Assembly (NCBI GenBank): GCA_027924585.1 | Contig: BSBM01000319.1 | Location: 4,369,001-4,433,000, forward strand | Length of the DNA stretch: 64,000 nucleotides | Direction: 5' to 3' | DNA from: Larix kaempferi | Lineage: Eukaryota > Streptophyta > Pinopsida > Pinales > Pinaceae | Part shown: positions 43,601-54,650 of the stretch, piece after piece | How positions within the stretch are numbered: position 1 is the stretch's first letter | Layout: the number at the start of each line of letters is the position of its first letter | Position numbers and translations under genes: made by a program | The notes under the pieces: model-generated | What the model was told of the DNA's origin: nothing | What the model saw: the letters and a program-made list of their open reading frames with translations, nothing else | The model's database searches: none

Positions 43601-45607
43601 CTTCGTGATTATAAATATAAAATAACAGACTAGAACCTAGTGGCCACTACAACTAAGGGTAAAATAGCACGCCAACTAAAAAGTACTAAATATACAAACC
43701 AGGCAAACAAAGATGCCTTCCGGAGAAGAGTCTGGGATGATGAGGGCCCAGAACAGATCAACGAAGGAAGAAAGACAGTTACCTGGGGTCCACAATACAA
43801 TCACTGAGGGTGCAAGCGCTTGAATCACCCAACCTCCCTCCCAAAGACCTGCAAGGGGTTTCCTCCCACATCTGTCTTCGGTACAGCAGATATACCCTCT
43901 GTTGTCACCTGTGTATGAACCTAAAGTCAGATACTAAGGATACCACAACACCGAAAACTCTGGGGGGAACAGTCACCGGTCGAATCAGAAAGCGTGGGCA
44001 GGGTAACTAAGCCTGAAACTCGAAAGAGTCCCCAAACGCAATCCAATCCTGGCGTATGCTCGAACAGAAAGTAGGAGGAGTATTCCCAACAATCTGATCT
44101 CGCAATGACCTACTGCATAGATCGCAAGCAAGTTTTGAGTGAAATGGATTTACCTGTGATAGTCTTACTACGATTTTTGCGTAATGTGTGATCTTGAGTG
44201 GTTTAAGGTGATTTAAACTCAAGATCCTAACCAAGACTAGTTGGTGTAGTGTATCCCTAAAAAATAAAAATTGTTTCTAGTTTATTTTATTAAAATATTT
44301 TTTAGGGTTGTTATTACTCAAAAAGGGTAGTACTTTTGTGTGGCGTGGTTGCAACAAGAAAACAAAAGTGCATAAAATCAAAACTTTCTACAACAAAGCT
44401 CTTTTCATTTTTTCATTTAATTCTTTCCAAAACTGAAAATCTAAGCAAATCTACTAAAGAAAAAATTTTGTTTTCTTTTTTGAAATTGTACAAAATATCT
44501 TATGCTATCCTGTAACAACAAAAAATAAGTCTTATTAAATTTAAACTACCAATTTTTTTTGCTTTTTGTATAAACGAAAAAGAACTATAAAGATGGAAAG
44601 CAAAATAAAACTTATGTGCAATGTGTGTAAGTATGGCTAAAAAAGTTCTTAAGCTTATAGCTGTCAAGATACTAGCTCAAAAAAGACTTGATCTACAGGT
44701 TTTTTGCAAAGAAAAAGCCTCTAAACTCGGAAACAAAGTGGGAGAAAACAAATGAGATAGATACAAAAGGACTTCCCTAAAGCATCTAGCCCTAGCAAGA
44801 CCACTATGCCAAGCAAAAGTAGACAAGAAAGCTACCAACTACCCTACTAACACAAAGAACTGAGAAATGACTCAGCCTACAGCAGTTTAAATGCACTTGC
44901 AACCAGAAAAAGACAATAAGTCCAAGAAGATTGGAAATCAACCAAATCGGAAAACACCCTAGAGGCTCTAAAATGGACCAAACCCTAAAACAAAGGATAG
45001 GATAGGTAAAGAGCAGACAAACGTTGCCACAAACAGCGGATACAAGAGTATGCAGGTTTGTAAACTAGCAACATACAGTCTAGGCCTAAAAAAGTGGAAG
45101 TGCTCACCACAAAACACAACCTAATCTTCAAAAAAAGTCATAAACAGTCCAAATGTTCCAAAGGTAAACAAGCGATTCAAAAGATGGAAAAAAAACTCAA
45201 AGAAAAGGTTCTATGACTTAAACAAAAGTTAAAAACCTCATACACCAGTCAAGGAGACCTAAAAGCAAAGTCAGCAAACCACCAAAAGGTTAAAAAACTC
45301 AAGCAGACCACTAACAAACAGCTTCAGGAAACGTACCCTACTGTGCAGTAGGGAAACTCGTGCCCTTGCAGAGATGGGCGCTACTGTATGTATAGCACAG
45401 TAGCGTATGGGCGCTACTGTATGCACAACAAAGTAGCACTCATATCTTAAAGTTTAAAAAACTGACTCTGAAAGATACCAAAAGACTGATGGAAGCAGAG
45501 AAAAACAGGCAATGGATACCTACAGGGTTTCTCAACACATCAAAGAAGTCAAAACAAATCTGGGAAGACAAACAAGAACAAGGTTTCCTACAGCAAAAAC
45601 TCAACTA
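43601..45607 (-). other. Tat1 5' leader
   Basis: About 2 kb with no recognisable gene between primer site and gag. A-rich on the plus strand from 44250. It carries the Tat1 motif near its 5' end at 45373-45446: GGGCGCTACTGT at 45376-45387 and 45409-45420, ACAGTAGCG at 45398-45406, AGTAGCACTCATATC at 45431-45445. Confidence 0.7.
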
Positions 45608-45625
45608 TCCCCAGCGGATTCGCCA
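45608..45625 (-). other. Tat1 primer-binding site
   Basis: Minus strand TGGCGAATCCGCTGGGGA, three bases inside the 5' LTR. It resembles the TGGCGACTCCGCTGGGGA-type site of Tat/Ogre elements (often ascribed to tRNA-Arg), with one mismatch by memory. Different from the initiator-Met sites of T1, A and B. Confidence 0.8.
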
Positions 45626-45628
45626 GTT

Positions 45629-46670
45629 TGTTGGCGGGAAAATCTACCGTATAGCAAGGAAACTAATGCTATCAACTGGAGTGGGGTGACAGGTAAGTGT
45701 ATTGATGATATTACAGAAATATTTACGAAAAGAAATAAGTTATGGATCTTGATAACACACCTTTCAATCGAAGTTCGATCCTAGCCTTTACTTGATCTTG
45801 TACTCAACCTTCAAATCCACCTTCCTTTCAGTAAACCTGCAATAACAATACCTTTCTCAAAGCATCTTGGGCAATATATAAAGCTTAAAAGAAAACAAAA
45901 ACAATGTTTAACATTCAATATTGACCAAAACATATCCAAATTAACATGTCATTTCAGAACACATGTAAGTTGGAACAAAAAAGACACTTCAACCTTTATT
46001 GTCAAAAGTAAATTGATGTACAAGTATACCTGACTCTATGACAGGCTCCTGCAACTTGATTCTGGGCTCTGGCTCTTCTCTGGCTTGGATATCTTCAGCA
46101 TCAACTCCTCTAATGCAAGCTTCTTCTTTAGATCTCTATGTCTCAAAGTTTCTCCATTAATTCATCTAACCTTTCTCTTTAATCTTGTTTGTATTTATAG
46201 GATTAGAGAAGTAGTTCAGGTCGATGTATGGTTATGAAGGAAGTTGGGGAAGTTGGGAAACTACCAGCAACTAATCCTCCTCGAGAAAATTAATTATTTT
46301 TTAATCATATTTGATATGTACGCGACTATTGTTCAGTGAAGTAGCGTATAGGGCGCTACTTTAGAGCTTACCAACTAGCGCTCATCGAATTTTAAATGTT
46401 GAGCGCTACTATGCTGAGAAGGGGTAGCACTCATAAGGCTTTGAGAGCTACTTTTATACATTGGAGTAGCGTATGGGCGCTAGTCTCTTTAAGTAGAGTA
46501 GCGCTCATATATCATAATGATATGTTTAGGGTTTTTCCAGTAAAATTAGGAAATGGAGTAAGTCAAAGTATCATCTAAGGTCAACATGCTCCTCCATCCA
46601 AGTTGTCCTTTTGTGTGATCAACAGCTCAAGGTGATCACGGACGGAGAGGTGGAAGTTTGACCTATAACA
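45629..46670 (-). repeat. Tat1 5' LTR
   Basis: 1042 bp; plus-strand ends TGTTGGCGGGA and CTATAACA, followed by the TCAAC duplication at 46671-46675. The GCGCTACT motif cluster lies at 46337-46510, at the position equivalent to 16290-16470. Confidence 0.93.
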
Positions 46671-46675
46671 TCAAC

Positions 46676-47004
46676 CGCTTCCGCGCTGCTCCTTACCCAA
46701 CTCTTGGGAATCATGGCGTCGCTTACCCAAAACAAGTCGCTTTCATCTACTCGACCTTTACTTATATTCTTTGCCCAAAATTACCTACTGCGCTGGCGTT
46801 ACGCATCAACAAAACTGCATTGTGCTTAGGTTTCACATTCCCAACTGCACCACATGGACTTCGCAATCCAAACTGCGCCATTGCCAAAACTGTGCCACTT
46901 GAACTTCGCAATCCGAACTGCGCTTATGCCAAAACTGTGCTTCCTCAAAATTGTGCCAACTTGGGCCATGCCCAACACGTTGCGTCTTCAGAGTCTTTTA
47001 TTTC
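46676..47004. other. Unassigned sequence right of Tat1 with a ~45-bp direct repeat
   Basis: Continuous before insertion with 15578. Two tandem copies of CTTCGCAATCC(A/G)AACTGCGC, then TTGCCAAAACTGTGCC or ATGCCAAAACTGTGCT, at about 46858-46942. No gene recognised; probably the 3' remainder of the gag element to its right. Confidence 0.5.
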
Positions 47005-47950
47005 TTAAGAGAAACCCTCTTCTGTGGCCTTTCCTTTCTCTTTTGCTTCGACATCATTGGTCATTTTTATCTTGCCTCCTGCTCTCATGTTTCCTTCAAT
47101 GTCTATGGCGTCATCTTGCATTTCACTGAGTGAGAGCAATCTTCTCTCCCTCAACATTATGGAAAAATATGAGGGGAAAGATGTTGCATAGGTCACTCGA
47201 GCTGCGACTTCAGTAGGGCGGATGTCCTCAAGGATCCTGAAATATACTTTGTTGAATCTCGTAGTAAAGTCCACCATGTTTTCAGAGTTGTTCTTCTTCA
47301 GGGCGGAGAATTCCTTTAGATAATAGATATTGGCATGTTTAACTCCCCACTTCTTGACAAAGGTGGTTTCCAGGATCTCCATGGTGCTAATAGAGGCATT
47401 GGGTAGTGATCTGAACCATTTTCTAGCTTCTCCTTCCAGTGACTAAGCAAAAACTCACATAAACACATCCTCGTGTTCGATCAGGATATTGTCAGTGAAA
47501 TCTTGGAATCGGTCTACATGATCTTCAGCAGATGTTCCCTTGCTACCATCGTACTTTGGTAACAACTTCAGGTAGTGGGTAGGCATATCATTCATGGGTG
47601 TGGGTAATTGCAGAGGTCCATGTTGGCTAGACACCCATCTGGATGTTCTGGTTGGTGGAGGTGGTGGTCCTCCGCTTCCTCCCCCTGACATGAGGTGACT
47701 AGAGAATAACTTATTTGCCTATGGAGCAATGAAATATTTGGGTGGATTCGTATGAGCTGCAAATTCTTCGCTTACAGCTGGGATCTTTTGAAAAATAGGA
47801 AAATCACAAGGAGTGTAAGGGTTCTAGGGAGAAGGTTCTCTTTTAGGGGTTTGGACAATGAATTCGGACTGAGGGAATTGAGGGCCAAACAAAACGGAGG
47901 AGAAAATTTGTTGATTGTTTGGTGAAGTATATTGGTATCTCCCACGTCTA
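47005..47950 (-). pseudogene. Retrotransposon gag, isolated remnant
   Basis: Minus-strand frame from about 47950: FPQSEFIVQTPKREPSP, then IPAVSEEFAAHTNPPKYF, a Gly/Pro-rich stretch, and the gag core LPKYDGSKGTSAEDHVDRF, SLEGEARKWFRSLPNASI, FVKKWGVKHANIYYLKEF, DFTTRFNKVYFRI. This is the retrotrans_gag (PF03732) pattern. In-frame stops are all explicable as C to T: TAG at about 47822 and 47718, TGA at 47452 and TAG at about 47440. No pol follows, so the element was deleted or truncated; its 5' LTR is probably 48179-48899. Confidence 0.82.
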
Positions 47951-48153
47951 TGTCTCCAAGAAACTGAATCTTCTAAGGCCACAAATTATTCGTGGCTTGG
48001 GTTCTGGCGAGTATGTCTTCGTCCAGATGTCAGGTTTGCTATTGTGGAGTCGCCAAGTAGATTACACCCTGCAACCCAATTTCATCCACTATGAAACTAG
48101 GAGGCTATAATTTTGTCATTGTCCCTAGGGAAGATTTGTCTTCTTGATTGCAT

Positions 48154-48171
48154 TCCCTAGCAACGACTCCA
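48154..48171 (-). other. Candidate primer-binding site of the gag remnant
   Basis: Minus strand TGGAGTCGTTGCTAGGGA, seven bases from the LTR end. Resembles the tRNA-Asp-type TGGCGCCGTTGCCGGGGA used by Athila-like elements, with several changes. Confidence 0.6.
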
Positions 48172-48178
48172 AAAAATA

Positions 48179-48899
48179 TGTTAGTCCCAGAGACGTTCTA
48201 AGGATACTTTTAGAACTGTGCTTGGGCATCAATAAAATTCTCTATGTTCTTTACTTGATCAAAGTCACATTCACCATAAGATAACACAGATATCCAATCT
48301 TGAAAATATGGGCAGTATTTCAATATGACAGTAACCAGAATTGAGTGTTGATGTAAAATGAAATGGCATAAAAAAAAGGTACTACAGAGAGAGTAAATCT
48401 TTGTTTTAAGTTAAAGAAAAATGCACTTAGCCTAGGGGAGGAATTCAGTATTTCAAACAAAAATGATCACAGAACTCCAACTGAATAATATGAGAATACT
48501 ATTTCCAGACAAATCAACATGGAAACTTCATGTCCTAACCATCTCAGAAATAATAATTAAAGCTTACATCACTCACATTAAACTCAGAAACAGATTCATA
48601 AATCATGAATAATATGAAATAGATGAAATAACAGAAGAAAATACTAACTGTACACATCAAAGTTTTGAATCCATAAAACTCCAAGATTGGGCAAAAAGGA
48701 TGTTCTTCATTATATCTTTGATCAGACTAAAAAATATTAGAAGTTACACTTCTTCTAAAAAGAGTCGACCCTTGGCCATTTGCCTATTCTACTATATATA
48801 GCCTTTTTAGGCATTACAAAATAAGTTGTCACAAAGCGTTTGTTGCAACCCAATGGCTTATGTAATTCTATTTGTGATTTACAACAAAAATTTGTTACA
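48179..48899 (-). repeat. Candidate 5' LTR of the gag remnant
   Basis: Plus-strand ends TGTTAGTCCC and ATTTGTTACA (721 bp), placed directly outside the primer-site-like sequence; a TATATATAG box lies near 48792-48800. No second copy in the window. AAAAG after 48899 would be the duplication. Confidence 0.6.
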
Positions 48900-49003
48900 A
48901 AAAGAAATGGTCCTGCTGACTAATGCTGACTAGCTTGTTGTTGAGATGAGGGTCCACTATGCTGAGGTAGAATAATGACTTGTCGCATGGAAGAGGCCTC
49001 TGC

Positions 49004-49357
49004 TTATGGCTGTGCTGATGAGGTTGCGGCTACTGCTTGTTCTCTGGTGGATTGTTCCAACTGTTGGGATTCGCCAAACTTGGCAATATTTTTCCACTCT
49101 TTACCCAGAGGGTACTGGAAGAACTTGAGTTCCCTAAGAGCTGAGTCGAGGTCAGTGTAGCGCTCGAAAGAATCTTTTGGAAGACTATTGAAAATACTTC
49201 AAAAGCGATTGCAAATCTCAAAATTTTTATGCATCTTATCTACAACTGCTCTTCCACTGAGTTCTTGCAAGGTGTCTGTCATGCGAATTTCTCTATTCCT
49301 TTCCTTTGTCATCATGGTAATGTACTTCTCTTCAAGATATAGGTCTCCATTCCCATC
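49004..49357 (-). pseudogene. Unidentified exon-like coding fragment
   Basis: Minus-strand frame of 118 codons starting after an acceptor-like ACATCTAG, with LYLEEKYITMMTKERNREI, TLQELSGRAVVDKMHKNFEI, one TGA (49199-49201), then FNSLPKDSFERYTDLDSAL, LKFFQYPLGKEWKNIAKFGE and a stop at 49004. A second coding-like piece, FQVHGLKAPTGIYIKCLDR, lies upstream at about 49490-49550 between TTTTCAG and GTTGGT, with a GT..AG interval of about 130 bp between them, although the phases do not join cleanly. I do not recognise the family. It may be a captured host gene piece or an element ORF. Stretches 48900-49003 and 49560-49680 show nothing. Confidence 0.45.
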
Positions 49358-49679
49358 CTAGATGTATTGGAGAAAAATCACTATGGCTTGGGAATACCAC
49401 AATAGACAGATGACTACCAGAAATCAACTCAATTCTCAAAACAATGCTATTATAAATGACAATGTTAAGATAATGGAGAAATGTAACCAACCTCGATCCA
49501 AACATTTGATGTAGATCCCCGTTGGAGCTTTCAATCCATGCACTTGAAACCTGAAAATTAGTCTTGACAGCCAATATCCAACAAGTACATATAATATATA
49601 AATGGCATTAACATTATCAATGACAATGGTCCATAATATCACAAGCAAATGCAACCCAATGTATAATAAACAACATTCA

Positions 49680-50290
49680 CAACATGATGGACGAGAATAT
49701 GAGTATTTCTATTAATGAACAAGAAGAAGTACAAAGTGATACGACCTCTTGCCAGCAACCAATCTGAACCAAGATCTAGATCAATCCACTTGTGCCTCCA
49801 CCACTTCAATCCTCCATGAATGGAAAACTCAAACTAGAAAGGAGTTTGGAAGGTGAACATAAAGGGTTCACAACTACAAGGATCAATGAGTGCAGACTCA
49901 AGATAGGGCAAAATCCACTAGAGTTCTCTCGCTATTCTCCTCTTTATCCCATCCATAAGCCATATGTGCTCAATATATAGTCCTCTCAAAAGTAGGTGAA
50001 AGGACACATCGAGGCATTACTCAGGCAGATGGAGAGCCAAAGGTCACCCAATGACCGCTTTTTGGGAGTAAAAAGTAATTAATAGTGGTTTTTACCATTT
50101 TACTTGATACCCGCGGGCTATAGTGATGCAGCTCATGGGTACGCATGCTATAAGGATGCAACATGCGGGTAGGAATAAAAATAGGGAAAAATAGTATCTC
50201 TGAAGGATATAAATAGATCTGAGTCACTGAAATGGATCCTACAGGCCAAGTAATGCTGATGCTCACATGGTGGAAGATTACGATGTAACA
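49680..50290 (-). repeat. Tat2 3' LTR, inner end defined, outer end approximate
   Basis: Minus-strand start TGTTACATCG at 50290 follows the polypurine tract. The other end is a guess. It contains TACCCGCGGGCTATA at 50108-50122 and ATGCGGGTAGG at 50163-50173, a motif also found upstream of the Tat2 PMD gene. Confidence 0.6.
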
Positions 50291-50308
50291 GATGCCCCCT
50301 AATGTGTG
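50291..50308 (-). other. Tat2 polypurine tract
   Basis: Minus strand AGGGGGCATC abutting TGTTACATCG, preceded by CTCACACATT, identical in layout to Tat1. Confidence 0.85.
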
Positions 50309-50310
50309 AG

Positions 50311-52640
50311 GTCAGAGACTGAATGTGCTACGATGGCTGAAATACATTATAAAACTCAGAAGTGGAGTGATGGAGACACAAGTGGAAAGAGTAGCTCACT
50401 CGTCATAATACAATAGTATCTCTGAATACATGTCGGTATGGTACAACAATCTGATACAATGGCCATGAATAGGCAGTATATAATAGATACATGTCATAAG
50501 TGATCATAGCCATGACCCCTCTACAGTAATATATGGTCTCCTGCTGAAAAGAAGACAACTGGTGCAAAACTGGAGGTACAAACTGCTGAAATCTGAGAGG
50601 TGATATCTCAGATGTAAAGTCAAAGTCATATGTAGCATACTGAATGCCACAATCACCTGGGGTATTCTACACAAGTCTTCGACGGTGCAATTCCCATCAA
50701 GTGAATAAAGGAGTTGGAATCGAACCTGATGAGACATCGTCTGATTACTGGTCAATGATGTATACCGTTAACAAATGCGATATGACCCACCAATAATGAA
50801 AATGGGCATCAAGGCACAGAGCACAATCATCAGAGTGTGAATAAATGGGTTGAATTTGAACACTAGGATGAATCCATCGATCAGGGGACATTGATGTATT
50901 CCCAAGACTGTCGATGGTGAGAGAACCTGCCACTAATGACTGCAAGCCTCAAGGTACTCAACTGAACTCTAAGCCTCAAGTCCCGGAATAAATGGGTTGA
51001 AGTCGACGGAACGAGACTCGCTGGAAGGAGGGCATTAAGGCACCCCCCATCAACCAGCACGAGGTACCAGCAATGCTGAAAGATTTGGAAGATCTCAGGT
51101 GAAATGGACTAACTCAATAAGGATGGCCGACATGCAATAGTCAAGAGGTCTAAGGAGTGGCCGACACTAGTTTCAGGACTTCCTTTGAACAAGAGCATGA
51201 GCAGATGGATAGACTCAGGAAGCATAGACTTGACATAAACTGTGCAATGCAGGAGGCATTACAGAGGGCTCCATAATGACTAGAAGCTTAACCAATCGGT
51301 GGAGAAAAATGAGAAACAAGTACAGCTCCTAAGGACCAACTATAGTCCTGACCCATAATGTACGGAGTGGAATGAATGCTCTGTTCAAAGGAGACACAAC
51401 CGCTGCCAACAAGAAATAGTGACCATAACCCCGTCCGGATTTTTGGAATATTTGATTTTTTTGGTCTTTTTCATATTTGGGAAAAGCTTGAAAAAGAATA
51501 AAATTGCTTATAGTACAACAAGTGAGGGAACAAGTGTCAAATAGCTAGTAGACTAGTCCCAAGCAGTGGAACATACCTATGCTCAATGCAAGGAAGTGCG
51601 TGCAGGATGTGCACACTTGGGGGTATGTTCCCTCATGGTCAAAAGGTCATCAAATTGTGAAGGGAAAATATAAGCTCTGCAGGGCTCGACAGGGGAAAAG
51701 TGCTCAGGCACCAGGCTAACAATTGAGTAAGTGAGAGCCGGCACAAGGCTCAAGCAGCAAGCAAGATGATGCAATGCAATCACAACATGATATAACTGAG
51801 GGGAGTCCTTAAGGGAGATGGCCAGCATAAGACAAAGTAGAGTATGAGTCTTTATCGCAATGTCATGGCGTGACTACAAAGGACTCCCAATCCTAAGGAC
51901 AAACAACGGCATAGGCACCAGAATGCAAAGGGGTTCTAACTAGGGTACCCATGTTCGGAAAAGCCATACCGCCACATAACAACACTTCTATAGCAGTGTG
52001 AAGGTTCTGTGTCAGTTACGAAGTGGGGTCGCACCTAGGGTTTATGAAAAAGGTCAATAGGTCAAATGCATAATGCATGCGAAAATGGCATCTAACCTAT
52101 ATGCCAGGTGTGAAATGTACCTGCCTAGGTGTGAAATGGTTCAGAACAACTCTTGCCAAGGAAATATGTTGAAAAAACACTACTCCATGACATGATATTA
52201 GTTCATAATGGCTCAAAATGGAAAAAACTATAGAGAAGTGGGTCCAGAAAATTATAAATAGTAATAAAATTTTCCAAATTACAATTCATTTGCACTATTC
52301 ACCAATTTGGAGTTATTTGGTTAGTTTTCACCTGAAACTTCAACTGCCGATCGTGGGAGCTACAAGCGACCGTTCAGCGAACCGTCCAGAGCAAGTTGGT
52401 GGTTACTTCCATACCTTTCATTTTAATGTTTTTATTTTAGTTTTGGTCGGTGGGATTTTTTGTTTGGTCAAGCCCTAGATGGCTTCGGTGCTACCCGCGG
52501 GCTATAACCATGCGGGTCGTGTGTAGGGCATGAAACGCACAGTCAAAAAATAGACTGATCGCTGGTACCCACCACTGTATACAACTTTTCCCATGGGTAC
52601 GGCCGTGAAGAAATTTTTAATCATGAAATTAACCAAAATT
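50311..52640. other. Tat2 3' noncoding region and PMD upstream region
   Basis: No credible gene. Patches align with 16646-18000 of Tat1. Near the PMD gene it carries TACCCGCGGGCTATA (52492-52506), ATGCGGGTCGTG just after, GGTACCCACCAC (about 52564) and CCATGGGTACGGCC (about 52591), matching the motif family in its own LTR. Confidence 0.65.
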
Positions 52641-52660
52641 TACTTGTTTTGCACTCCAGG

Positions 52661-53879
52661 ATGGTTCTAGAGTGGAGGGAAAGAGAGCATGACCAGGTTG
52701 ATGAGGCCGTGCACAATGATTTGCAAGCACAACAGGCATTGCAAGCATGTGGTTTGTATAAGTACTGGAGTATAGGGGGTTTAAGGGACCAAAACCTATT
52801 ACTCTGTCATTGGATAGACTACTGGGACGTGGATGCTCAACACTTCATCCTCAACGGGCAAACACTAACACTAGAAGTAGAGGATATCTATTTCATTACC
52901 GGTTTGTCCTGTAGAGGGGAGGTGGCTAGTCTTCTATCTCGGACCGTGGGTGGTGGGATCACTGTTTAGGACTACATAGCGCGGTATTGCCCCGCAAACA
53001 CACGAGCGGTGGGAAGCCAAGTGCCCATCAACGCCATAGTGGATCTGAGTACAAAGATCATTGTGGCTACCCTGGTGCGGATCACTGGATCCAAAGCACT
53101 GCACCAAGCATCCAGGCCGGTGATGTTCTACACATCACAATTCATGCAACCTACTATATTCGACTGGTGTACTACTCTGCTAGTGTCTATGAAGACACAA
53201 TTGATGGAATGCAAAGAGTGGAAGGCCAAAAACTTCGGGTATGGTAGCATTTTATGCAGCTTCTTCTTTGAGAGGGTTCTGGGGCTTAGCCCGAGGGTGG
53301 ATGTCCCTCCTCATAGTCTCCGTGATCCAGCCCTGACCCGGTGGGATGAGATCCTGACATGACAGGGTGGTGGTCGTCTGGAATCACCATATACTGAGGA
53401 GTTCTTCCGCTGGTGGAACCAACAGGTGATCACTATAGAGGACTATCCCTATGCGGGGATAGACTTCAAACAGGACCGTGACATGCCGCTCCCACCAGGC
53501 GCAGCTTTCAGAGACATCGGTGAGTACTCTTTTGGTTTTGTGTTTATTAAATTTTTATGGATTTTTTTTATTATAGTTGAAATGCAAAAAATATTTTTGG
53601 TGGTAGTGTCATGTGCTAATGGGTGACTGTTTGCTTGCAGAAAAAGACCCAGTGAGACCCGAGGGCTTCACGAGAGATGGTCGTCGAGGTAGAGATGATG
53701 TGGCAGCAGACGCTGCAGCAGGGCACACACTTCAGACATTGTGGCGCAACATATCACGGATGGTTTCCCGAGTACCACAGATAGAGGTATCCCGACTACC
53801 TGAGGCCATGCAGCGCCAGGTAGTGGGTGTTCCTAGTGAGTGGGTGTGGCTACTGCAGCGGGTGGCCAATGCAGTCTAG
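52661..53879 (+). pseudogene. Antisense plant mobile domain (PMD) protein gene of Tat2, two exons
   Basis: ATG at 52661 follows TTGTTTTGCACTCCAG, again a splice-acceptor-like end. Exon 1 (52661-53519): MVLEWREREHDQVD, YWDVDAQHFILNGQTLTLEVEDIYFITGLSCRG, KNFGYGSILCSFFFERVLG, YPYAGIDFKQD; matches the Tat1 copy and the PMD family. Intron of 121 bp, 53520-53640 (GTGAGT..TTGCTTGCAG, phase 1); exon 2 (53641-53879) KDPVRPEGFTRDGRRGRDD to LLQRVANAV. Two in-frame stops, TAG at 52967 (CAG origin) and TGA near 53360 (CGA origin). Intron position and phase are identical to Tat1 though the sequences have diverged. Lies convergent to the second RNase H. Confidence 0.82.
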
Positions 53880-54111
53880 TACTTCTATGAGCCACATCCC
53901 GTTAAGGCAGCAGGCTGACCTCCTCGGAGGGAATAGATATCCCAGGGTCTCATTTTTTTGTATCGATATGTATATTTTTGAGGGCTACAAGCTCCAGTTT
54001 TGTACGACACCACCATTTTTGGACATATTTATATATATATACAACTTTGGTTCTCGGTTCTACTACATGTGTGTATGTACAAATGTATGAATGTCTTTGT
54101 ATTTATGTGCT

Positions 54112-54540
54112 TCATGATGAATGTGACAAATGCCAATCCAATACATAGTTAGCATATGGATCAGATATATAATTATGACTTCTCGGAATATGAATATATG
54201 TAATTGAAACAAAATGTCTCTCCAAGAGTCGTACCTTAAGGAATATCTGTAGTAATGTAGGGTCTCGTACACGGTACTTCCCATTCAACTGGGACACAAC
54301 TAGTTGTGAATCCAGGCGGACTTCTAAAGACTGGATGTCATGTGAAATGGCATCCCGAAGTAGCTCAATAACGGCACTATACTCAGCCACATTATTAGAT
54401 GTAGGACCGAGACAAGCACCTCCTGAGGACACAACTAGGTGGTCAGGTGAGAAGATAACCCAGGAAGCAGAAGCAAGCTGTTGCGTATGTCGGCTAGCAC
54501 CATCCGTGAAACCCAAGAACGTAGGAAACCCCATTGACAT
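54112..54540 (-). CDS. Second (archaeal-like) RNase H of Tat2
   Basis: Complete separate ORF of 142 residues: FLGFTDGASRHTQQLASASW (first Asp), GACLGPTSNNVAEYSAVIELL (Glu), LEVRLDSQLVVSQLNGKY (Asp), HIPRSHNYISDPYANYVLDW (Asp). Four acidic residues of the RNase H site are present. This is the archaeal-like RNase H typical of Tat elements. It lies 110 bp downstream of the integrase stop rather than inside pol, and its ATG directly follows TTGATTGATAG, compatible with a splice acceptor. The RT-linked RNase H of Tat2 lacks its first Asp, so this domain would supply the activity. Confidence 0.85.
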   Translation of the reverse strand: MSMGFPTFLGFTDGASRHTQQLASASWVIFSPDHLVVSSGGACLGPTSNNVAEYSAVIELLRDAISHDIQSLEVRLDSQLVVSQLNGKYRVRDPTLLQIFLKVRLLERHFVSITYIHIPRSHNYISDPYANYVLDWHLSHSS

Positions 54541-54650
54541 CTATCAATCAAACAGAGGCTAATCAGCAGACCCGATAACCAAAAGGCAATCTAAACTATA
54601 TACAGAAAACTATACAATAGTGTACAAAAGTATTAGCTCGAACCAAAGGT

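Larger units (their letters stand above)
15584..46670 (-). mobile_element. Tat1: Tat-lineage Ty3/gypsy element with antisense PMD gene, hosting three nested elements
   Basis: LTRs of 1043 bp (15584-16626) and 1042 bp (45629-46670) have matching outer ends and are flanked by TCAAC at 15579-15583 and 46671-46675. On the minus strand the order is 5' LTR, primer site (45625-45608), gag (43600-42047 and 36023-35427), protease (35289-33857), a deletion joining the start of the RT region to the last codons of integrase (27785-27732), second RNase H (27629-27393 and 20903-20710), antisense PMD gene (19296-20529), long 3' noncoding region, polypurine tract, 3' LTR. Foreign inserts are T1, A and B. Without them and their duplicated 5-bp sites the element is about 12.5 kb. 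It lacks RT, first RNase H and integrase, so it is non-autonomous. Confidence 0.92.

Noticed and set aside
43601-45607. Host gene in the A-rich Tat1 leader
   Set aside because: No frame of useful length or domain; lies between primer site and gag of the element.
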